Shown here: one piece after another, positions 1-4,911 of the stretch | Position numbering within the stretch: the first letter of the stretch is position 1 | Layout of the letters: the number at the start of each line of letters is the position of its first letter | Assembly: GCA_045635765.1 (NCBI GenBank) | Contig: JAZTWH010000035.1 | Span: 1-7,169 of the forward strand | From: RGIG995 sp045635765 | Lineage (GTDB): Bacteria > Bacillota > Clostridia > Oscillospirales > UBA644 | Reading direction: 5' to 3' | Length of the DNA: 7,169 nt | Translations under genes and position numbers: made by a program | Notes under the pieces: generated by a model | Databases searched by the model: none | Seen by the model: only the letters and a program-made list of their open reading frames with translations | What the model was told of the DNA's origin: nothing

Positions 1-119
1 CTGCCCCTACCCCCAAGGAGCCTTTGAGCAATCGCGTTCCGCGACCCTTCCGAGCATCTCTCGGAGGCCATTCGTTCCGCGACTCCATCTGACAAACTTT
101 GGGAAAGAAATTTGAATCT
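1..119. other. Left-edge leader upstream of the lipid operon, no gene called
   Basis: This stretch precedes the first operon gene. Two + strand frames are open from the left edge and stop at 90-92 (TGA) and 113-115 (TGA). Either could be the tail of an upstream gene, but both are short and Arg/Pro/Ser-rich and I cannot assign one. An 8-bp hairpin with one G-T pair is formed by 47-54 and 60-67 around the loop CATCT. It is flanked by two exact copies of CGTTCCGCGAC at 35-45 and 73-83. No T-run follows the hairpin, so it is not a standard intrinsic terminator. I see no convincing -35/-10 pair, so the operon promoter may lie further left. Confidence 0.4.
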
Positions 120-2114
120 ATGACCGCACTTGAGAAACGCATCCGGGAAAATTGCCGCAAGCTGGCGGCATCGGAGCGAAGGATGGAAGACCTTTACAAT
201 ATCATATTTTCCCATAGCGACAAGGTGATGACCGTGGATGCGTCCCTGGTAGGGCCCCGGTCCCGCAAGACCTATCGCCAAGTCCGGGAGGAGATCGACG
301 TCGCCGCCCGGGGAATTCTTCGTGCCATGAAGGGAGAGACGGGGCGGTTTGTGGGTCTTTACGGGGAGAATAAGCCGGAATGGATGATTCTGTTTTGGGC
401 GGTGCTGAGAAGCGGAAACACCCCCTATCTGATCAATCTCCGCCAGCCGGAGGACTTCGTGGCCGACGGTCTGCGATCTCTGGAGGCCCCCCTGACCGTC
501 TCCGTGGACGGGTCCCCGAACCTGGGTACCAAGACCCTGTCTTATCAGGACCTGATGGCCCTTTCGGAGGAAGGACATCCCTCCGACGGGACTTCCCCGG
601 CGGAAAATCTCGACGGGGCTTCCCCAGTGGAGATTCCTTCCCTGGAGGGCGTTCCCTTTGGGGACGGCTACGCTTTGTCCACCAGCGGGACGACTCTGAG
701 CAAAAAGGTTTGTGTTTACACCGGCAGAAACGGGGTGGCCCAGATCCTTAACGTGGAATGGATCATGAAAGAGAACCCGGAGATCGTGAGGGGACATCGG
801 GGGCAGATCAAGCATTTGATGTTTCTGCCCTTGTATCACGTTTTCGGGCTGGAAGCGGTATTTTTGTGGTATTCCTTTTTGGGTTCGACCTTTGTTTTTC
901 CCCCCGATATGAAGCCCCAAAACCTTTTGCGGACTGTCCGGGATCACGGGGTGACTCATATTTTTGCCGTGCCTTTACTATGGGCGGCGGTGGAGAAGAA
1001 CGTCCGTAAAAAAGCTTCTGAGGGAGAAGAGACCCGGCAAAAATTAGAGGCTGGGTTGAGACTGTCCCGGCGTCTTCAAACCATCTCCCCGAAGCTGGGG
1101 CGGATCGTCGTCCGGCACCTGTTCCGGGAGGTGCGGGAAAAGCTTTTCGGGGATACCCTTCGGTTCTGTATTTCCGGGGGAAGCTTTCTCAAGCCTTCCA
1201 CCCTGGAGCTGATCAACGGCTTGGGGTACCATCTTTGCAACGGCTACGGCATGAGCGAGATCGGTATCTCCTCGGTGGACCTTTCCCGATCCTTTAAAAA
1301 CCGGGTCTCGGGCTCCATCGGCAGGCCCTTCCCTTCGGTGGAATATCGCATCGACTGGGACGGCCGACTCTTGGTGAAGGGAGAATCCCTTTGCTCCCGC
1401 ATGACCGTGGACGGCATGGACTGTCCCTTGACCGAATGGTTTAATACGGGGGACCTGATGGAAAAAAATGAAAAAGGGCAGTATTTTATTTCCGGCCGGG
1501 CATCCGACCTGGTCTTTGGGGAAGAGGGCGAAAATTTGAATCCCGACCTGGCGGAGCAGGCCTTTTTGTTGACCGGGGCTAAGAATTTTACCGTCACAGG
1601 GGATGCCGGTAACGAAAAACTGATGCTGGTAGTCCAGGTCCCGGAGGATCTGACCCAAGAACAGATGGAGCTTCTGACCCACCAGATCGCCCGGGGCAAC
1701 GATTCCTTGCCGGGGGCTTACCGGGTCCGGGAAATTCGGTTTACCTACGACCCCATCCTGTCTTCCAAGGAGATCAAGGTCAGCCGGGCACGGCTCCGCC
1801 GTCAGATTCAGGAGGGGACCGTCCGCCTTTTTGAGACCTTATCCCTTCCTTCGGCCACGGCGGACCACGGCGGTACCGATTCTCCCTTGAAGGGAGAGCT
1901 TCGTCAGATGTTCGGAGAAATTTTGGGGATCCCCCCGGAAAAAATCACCGATACGGGGCATTTCATGAATGACCTGGGAGGCTCCAGTCTGGATTATTTC
2001 ACCCTCATGGGCCGGATCGAGGAGCAGTACGGGGTCACCCTGGAATTTGAAGAGGAGCAGTTTACGTACTGTTTGAATGATTTTGTGCGGATCATAGGAG
2101 AAAAAGGGGAATGA
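120..2114 (+). CDS. Acyl-AMP ligase (adenylate-forming enzyme) with fused C-terminal acyl carrier protein domain
   Basis: This is a 664-residue ANL-superfamily enzyme, expected to activate a carboxylic acid with ATP and load the acyl group onto its own carrier domain. Seen in order (numbering from the ATG at 120): the ATP-binding loop STSGTTLSKK at 187-196; YHVFG near 239; the A5-like NGYGMSE at 374-380; the ribose-contacting TGD at 443-445; the hinge GRASD at 459-463; and an A10-type KxxRxxLR with the candidate catalytic Lys at 553. Residues about 588-664 form a carrier domain with DLGGSSL, where Ser623 (codon 1986-1988) is the expected phosphopantetheine site. The first in-frame ATG is preferred over the TTG at 99 because GGGAAAG at 101-107 precedes it, although at a long spacing of 12 bases. 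The stop overlaps the acyltransferase start, which suggests coupled translation and joint function. Acid specificity (fatty, aryl or amino) is not readable; a fatty acid is inferred from the neighbours. Confidence 0.9.
   Translation: MTALEKRIRENCRKLAASERRMEDLYNIIFSHSDKVMTVDASLVGPRSRKTYRQVREEIDVAARGILRAMKGETGRFVGLYGENKPEWMILFWAVLRSGNTPYLINLRQPEDFVADGLRSLEAPLTVSVDGSPNLGTKTLSYQDLMALSEEGHPSDGTSPAENLDGASPVEIPSLEGVPFGDGYALSTSGTTLSKKVCVYTGRNGVAQILNVEWIMKENPEIVRGHRGQIKHLMFLPLYHVFGLEAVFLWYSFLGSTFVFPPDMKPQNLLRTVRDHGVTHIFAVPLLWAAVEKNVRKKASEGEETRQKLEAGLRLSRRLQTISPKLGRIVVRHLFREVREKLFGDTLRFCISGGSFLKPSTLELINGLGYHLCNGYGMSEIGISSVDLSRSFKNRVSGSIGRPFPSVEYRIDWDGRLLVKGESLCSRMTVDGMDCPLTEWFNTGDLMEKNEKGQYFISGRASDLVFGEEGENLNPDLAEQAFLLTGAKNFTVTGDAGNEKLMLVVQVPEDLTQEQMELLTHQIARGNDSLPGAYRVREIRFTYDPILSSKEIKVSRARLRRQIQEGTVRLFETLSLPSATADHGGTDSPLKGELRQMFGEILGIPPEKITDTGHFMNDLGGSSLDYFTLMGRIEEQYGVTLEFEEEQFTYCLNDFVRIIGEKGE
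585..638 (+). repeat. Degenerate 27-bp tandem duplication in a linker of the ligase
   Basis: Two adjacent 27-base segments (585-611 and 612-638) encode DGTSPAENL and DGASPVEIP. The DNA shares a core of GACGGG(A/G)CTTCCCC. The duplication lies in a Pro/Ser/Glu-rich stretch just before the ATP-binding loop, where adenylate-forming enzymes often tolerate loop length changes. It keeps the reading frame and touches no catalytic motif. It is probably an old in-frame slippage duplication. Confidence 0.5.
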
Positions 2115-2758
2115 TTTACAAAGAAATCCTCCGGTGGTACGGTCTGTTGTCCGGCTACCCCTTATATCTTGCGTATTTCAAACGCAAAACCTACTACGAG
2201 GACCGATTGGTTCAGGGACGGATGGTCAAGGGCGGTGCCCTGATCGTCTCCAATCATTACCACGTTTACGATTTTATAGTCAACGGTGGATTATTTCCCT
2301 TCCGCAAGCTGTACGTGGTACTGAAAAGCGATATTTACAGCCACAAATTCCTGGCCTGGGGGATGTCCGTGTTCGGAGGAATCAAATCCGACCGGGACAC
2401 CATGGGGATGCGGTTTATCGACGAAAGCGTTGCCCATTTGCGAAAAGGCCGGCTGGTTCAGATCTTTCCCGAGGCCTATATCACCGAAGACGGGAAGATG
2501 CGGGAGTTCAAGACCGGGTATCTCATGATAGCCCAACGGGCCGACGTTCCCATCATCCCCGTAATCACCGACGGAAATTACGGATGGAACAAGCGGGTCC
2601 ACGTCATGATCGGCACCCCCATCCGCCTCTCGGACTACTGCCCCTACGCCCACCCCAACCGGGAGCAGATCACCGAATTGAACCGGATCGTCCGGGAAAA
2701 ATGTCTGCAGTTGCAGGTAGAGTTGCACCGACGGATCGAAGCCGACCGCCGAAAGTAA
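2111..2758 (+). CDS. PlsC-family (lysophospholipid/glycerolipid-type) acyltransferase
   Basis: This 215-residue protein has the PlsC/LPLAT block pattern. Motif I is NHYHVYD, which gives the catalytic HX4D with His49 and Asp54. Motif II corresponds to GGIKSDRD at about 89-96. Motif III is FPEAYI with Glu121, followed by KTGYLMIA. Motif IV is VPIIPV at 146-151. Such enzymes transfer an acyl chain from acyl-ACP, acyl-CoA or acyl-phosphate to a hydroxyl of a lipid acceptor at the inner membrane face. No strong transmembrane helix is evident, so association is probably peripheral, perhaps through the aromatic N-terminus. The ATG overlaps the ligase TGA (ATGA at 2111-2114), with AGGAG at 2096-2100 upstream. 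Directly after an ACP-fused ligase, the simplest reading is that it takes its acyl donor from that ACP. FPEA instead of the common FPEG is a small departure. It need not be the housekeeping PlsC; a specialised acceptor is possible. Confidence 0.88.
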   Translation: MIYKEILRWYGLLSGYPLYLAYFKRKTYYEDRLVQGRMVKGGALIVSNHYHVYDFIVNGGLFPFRKLYVVLKSDIYSHKFLAWGMSVFGGIKSDRDTMGMRFIDESVAHLRKGRLVQIFPEAYITEDGKMREFKTGYLMIAQRADVPIIPVITDGNYGWNKRVHVMIGTPIRLSDYCPYAHPNREQITELNRIVREKCLQLQVELHRRIEADRRK

Positions 2759-2759
2759 C

Positions 2760-2766
2760 GGAAAGG
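2760..2766 (+). promoter_or_regulatory. Ribosome binding site that fixes the start of the repeat-bearing hydrolase
   Basis: GGAAAGG lies 8 bases before the ATG at 2775 and 1 base after the acyltransferase stop at 2756-2758. It matters because the low-complexity N-terminus might otherwise be dismissed in favour of a later start, such as the Met codon at 3294. The site and the operon spacing support translation of the whole glycine-rich region. Confidence 0.75.
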
Positions 2767-2774
2767 ATATCACG

Positions 2775-4157
2775 ATGCTTCCCCTTTTGTCTGTTTTGGC
2801 CCTTGCCGGGCCTTCCCTCGGGACCCAACTCGCGTCCCTGATTCCCAATCTCGCCCCCGGAGCCCTCCCGGGCTTCCTCGGAACCTTCTCGGGCAACTTC
2901 TTTGGAACCCTGGCTGGAAACAATCTTGCTCTCGGCAACTTTCTCGGGAATCTCTTTGGGAACAATCTTGCCCTCGGAAACTTCCTCGGGAATCTCTTTG
3001 GGAATAATCTTGCCTTTGGGAGCCATTTCGGCAACTTTTTCGGGACTTTGTGGGGGAAGCTTGCCGTGGAAAGCCTTCCGGGGAGCCTGTGGCCGGCCCT
3101 TTGGCCTACTATTCAGGCAATTCTTTCCACGATTGAAGGGATTCTTGCGACGGTTCAGGGCGTTTTTGTCACGGTCCAGGGGACCCTTGGGGCGATTTTG
3201 CCCATTCTTTGGGGAATTCTCATCACCATCTTGTCCCTAGCTTTTTTTGGGTTCTTGGCACCCAACGTCATCGTGGGATATATCATTTACGTCATGCACC
3301 TGAAACGGACCAAAAAAACAAAATGGACCCGGGCCTGCTCCGAGGCGACCCACGATCATCTGGAGATGTACGACGCGGGCATGGCCTGGAGTCTGGAGCA
3401 CGCCGAGAAAAAGCAAGACGTACATATCGTCAGCGAGGGGCTGAATCTCTACGGAGAATTTTTTGATTTCGGCTCCGACAAAACGGTGATCCTGGTGGCC
3501 GGACGGACGGAAGGCCTTTGCTATAACTACTATTTTGCCCGCCCCTACGGGGAATGTGGATTCAACGTTTTAACCGTGGATAACCGTGCCCACGGCCACA
3601 GCGAAGGGAAATACAACACCGTTGGCTTTGAGGAACATAAAGACCTTCTGAATTGGGCAAAATACGTTCACGAAAATCACCATTCCCAACGGGTAATCTT
3701 CCACGGCATCTGTATCGGCTCCGCCGGATCCCTGTACGCTTTGACCAGCGACGGCTGCCCGGACTATATTCAGGGAATCGTGGCCGACGGAATGTACCCC
3801 AACTTTTGGGAAAGCTTCCGAAACCATATGATCGAACTGAAAAAGCCCATGTACGGCCTGCCCTTTATCAACGGCTGGATGAAGCTTTTGACCGGCCATT
3901 CCATGAGATACGGCCCCATCGACGTGATCGAAAAACTGGACCGGCCCATTTTGATGCTCCACGGCAAGCAGGACCTTTACTCCTTGCCCTCCGAGGCGGA
4001 ACGGCTTTTTGCCAAATGCGGAAGCCAGAACAAGCGGATCGTTTGGTTTGAAGAGGGGACCCATTCCATGCTTCGGTACGCAGACCCGGAGAAATACGAC
4101 AGGGCCATCAAGGCCTTTTTGGAGGAAACGGTGAAAGATCCCATCCCGGCGGCATAA
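2775..4157 (+). CDS. Membrane-anchored alpha/beta hydrolase with glycine-zipper repeat N-terminus and Cys nucleophile
   Basis: This is a 460-residue protein in three parts. Residues 1-110 are hydrophobic and rich in Gly, Asn, Leu and Phe, with 14-residue repeats. Residues 113-136 are hydrophobic heptads each ending in Gly (122, 129, 136). Residues about 137-175 are strongly hydrophobic and end in the basic KRTKKTK at 177-183, probably the main membrane segment with its basic end in the cytoplasm. Residues about 215-455 form an alpha/beta hydrolase domain. It has VILVAGRTEG at 238-247, DNRAHGHSEG at 269-278, the nucleophile elbow HGICIGSAG with Cys313 in the Ser position, LHGKQD with Asp400, and EEGTHS with His430, giving a Cys-Asp-His triad. 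Dienelactone hydrolase is a known family with a Cys elbow; acyl transfer or thioester chemistry is my inference. It starts 16 bases after the acyltransferase. The N-terminus has no basic n-region, so it is not a classical signal peptide. Substrate unknown. Confidence 0.85.
   Translation: MLPLLSVLALAGPSLGTQLASLIPNLAPGALPGFLGTFSGNFFGTLAGNNLALGNFLGNLFGNNLALGNFLGNLFGNNLAFGSHFGNFFGTLWGKLAVESLPGSLWPALWPTIQAILSTIEGILATVQGVFVTVQGTLGAILPILWGILITILSLAFFGFLAPNVIVGYIIYVMHLKRTKKTKWTRACSEATHDHLEMYDAGMAWSLEHAEKKQDVHIVSEGLNLYGEFFDFGSDKTVILVAGRTEGLCYNYYFARPYGECGFNVLTVDNRAHGHSEGKYNTVGFEEHKDLLNWAKYVHENHHSQRVIFHGICIGSAGSLYALTSDGCPDYIQGIVADGMYPNFWESFRNHMIELKKPMYGLPFINGWMKLLTGHSMRYGPIDVIEKLDRPILMLHGKQDLYSLPSEAERLFAKCGSQNKRIVWFEEGTHSMLRYADPEKYDRAIKAFLEETVKDPIPAA
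2919..3044 (+). repeat. Three tandem 42-bp repeats encoding a 14-residue glycine-zipper unit
   Basis: Copies lie at 2919-2960, 2961-3002 and 3003-3044. Copies 1 and 2 both encode NNLALGNFLGNLFG and differ at three bases, all in third codon positions and all silent. Copy 3 encodes NNLAFGSHFGNFFG. A weaker copy precedes them at 2877-2918 (6 of 14 residues shared). Glycines recur as GxxxGxxxG: residues 40-44-48, 54-58-62, 68-72-76 and 82-86-90-94. Silent-only divergence shows that this reading frame is translated and conserved; the antisense frames change residues between copies. Confidence 0.9.
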
Positions 4158-4170
4158 GAAAGGAATTTTT

Positions 4171-4635
4171 ATGGATTTATTGAATTATATCCTCTACAAC
4201 CCTTGCATTTTCGCCTGCCTTTCCGCCTGGCTCACCGCCCAGATCATCAAGACGGTCATCCACGCCCTCCTTTATCGGAGGTTGGATCTCCGCCGGCTCT
4301 TCGGAGACGGAGGAATGCCCAGCGGACACACGGCTACCGTCACCGCCTTGGCCACCATGTGCGGATTGACGGAAGGCTTTGACGGTGCCGTCTTTGCCGT
4401 TTCTGCCATCCTGGCCGTGGTGGTCTGCAGAGACGCCGTCGGCGTCCGCAGAGAAACGGAGAAACAGGCAAAAATGTTGAATTCCGTCCTGGACACCCTT
4501 CAGGAAGAAACCGACCACTCCCTGCCCGACGAGAGGCTGAATACCTTAGTGGGCCATACCCCCCTGCAGATCGCCGTCGGGGCCCTCATCGGCATTGGCG
4601 TCTCCACCTCCCTCTACCTGCTCTTCCTTCGGTAA
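4171..4635 (+). CDS. YuiD/DUF212 family membrane protein (divergent PAP2-like)
   Basis: This 154-residue integral membrane protein belongs to the DUF212 family (Bacillus YuiD; annotated as acid phosphatase/vanadium haloperoxidase-related). Visible signatures are GGMPSGHTA at 47-55, RDAVGVRRE at 87-95 and VGHTPLQ at 127-133. Hydrophobic segments lie at about 5-30, 54-66, 72-86 and 134-152. The PSGH motif resembles one block of PAP2 phosphatases, but the complete PAP2 active site is not evident and the bacterial family has no settled function. The ATG follows the AAGG-containing site at 4158-4164 by 6 bases and sits 13 bases after the hydrolase stop, so it is the last gene of the operon. A role on lipid phosphates would fit this neighbourhood but is only inferred. 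Length is ordinary for the family. Confidence 0.87.
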   Translation: MDLLNYILYNPCIFACLSAWLTAQIIKTVIHALLYRRLDLRRLFGDGGMPSGHTATVTALATMCGLTEGFDGAVFAVSAILAVVVCRDAVGVRRETEKQAKMLNSVLDTLQEETDHSLPDERLNTLVGHTPLQIAVGALIGIGVSTSLYLLFLR

Positions 4636-4654
4636 TCGCTGGCCGGCCCAACGG

Positions 4655-4742
4655 CCCGACGGCCACGGCCCGACGGCCCAACGGCCACGGCCCGACGACC
4701 CGACGGCCACGGCCCGACGACCCGACGGCCACGGCCCGACGG
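4655..4742. repeat. GC-rich 22-bp tandem array, four full copies plus a partial
   Basis: Four contiguous 22-base units begin at 4655, 4677, 4699 and 4721. Each consists of the 8-mer CCCGACGG, the 6-mer CCACGG and a second 8-mer CCCGACGG or CCCGACGA. Unit 2 starts CCCAACGG, and a partial CCCAACGG sits at 4647-4654. Units differ by only one or two bases. The unit length is not a multiple of three, it begins 19 bases after the last operon stop, and no credible gene spans it. There are no unique spacers, so it is not a CRISPR array. It is a minisatellite-like sequence in the gap between converging genes. Confidence 0.92.
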
Positions 4743-4756
4743 CCCCCCCGGCCGTC
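4738..4756. other. Perfect 7-bp hairpin at the end of the 22-bp array
   Basis: GACGGCC at 4738-4744 and GGCCGTC at 4750-4756 pair perfectly around a CCCCC loop. The left arm is the end of the last array unit. On the + strand it is followed by AATTAAAAAAC rather than a T-run, so it is not a canonical terminator on that strand, but it could stabilise the 3' end of the operon transcript. Confidence 0.6.
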
Positions 4757-4770
4757 AATTAAAAAACTTC

Positions 4771-4860
4771 TAAAAAGAAAATCCCCCCGGCAGGGGTCCC
4801 CGCCGAACCGTCAAATACCATGGGTTCGGGAGACTCCCCGCCGAGGGGATCGTATTTTTA
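4771..4860. terminator. Long imperfect inverted repeat, probable bidirectional terminator
   Basis: Arms 4771-4809 and 4823-4860 are imperfectly complementary over about 38 positions (roughly 29 pairs, one bulge) around the 13-base loop 4810-4822. Matching blocks are TAAAAA with TTTTTA at the ends; ATCCCC and CGGC (4781-4791) with GCCG and GGGGAT (4840-4850); GGGG with CCCC; and CCGAACC (4803-4809) with GGTTCGG (4823-4829). A shorter alternative hairpin, TCCCC-GCCGA-GGGGA (4835-4849), precedes TCGTATTTTTA and would end + strand transcripts. On the - strand, CCCC-TGCC-GGGG (from 4783-4796) precedes ATTTTCTTTTT and would end transcripts of the HD gene. It lies between converging genes, as expected. 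Confidence 0.75.
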
Positions 4861-4911
4861 CTTTGGATTGCCCGGCGACCGAGACCGTTCAAATCTCATC
4901 GGGGGTGTGCA

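Noticed and set aside
99..119. TTG start seven codons upstream of the ligase ATG
   Set aside because: No ribosome binding site precedes the TTG, while the ATG at 120 has a GGGAAAG upstream. The extra residues are outside the conserved domain.
2291..3034. Long antisense reading frames with Pro/Lys/Arg- or Glu/Lys-rich repeats opposite the hydrolase N-terminus
   Set aside because: The repetition mirrors the sense 42-bp repeats. Differences between repeat copies are silent only in the + frame, and the frames run antisense into the well-supported acyltransferase.
2919..3044. Hydrolase repeats as classical pentapeptide repeats (N-L/F every five residues)
   Set aside because: The spacing is 5-4-5 within a 14-residue period rather than strictly five; the glycine spacing of four fits better.
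3702..3728. Hydrolase as a PHA synthase because of the GxCxG box
   Set aside because: The sequence around the box and the N-terminal part of the domain do not resemble PhaC, and no PHA-related genes are nearby. Only the Cys elbow is shared.
4655..4742. CRISPR array
   Set aside because: The units are directly abutting with no unique spacers and no cas genes nearby.
4546..4758. Minus-strand frame of 70 codons running through the 22-bp array
   Set aside because: Its composition (Gly, Arg, Pro, Trp) is just the translated repeat. It overlaps the end of the YuiD-like gene and has no ribosome binding site that I can see.
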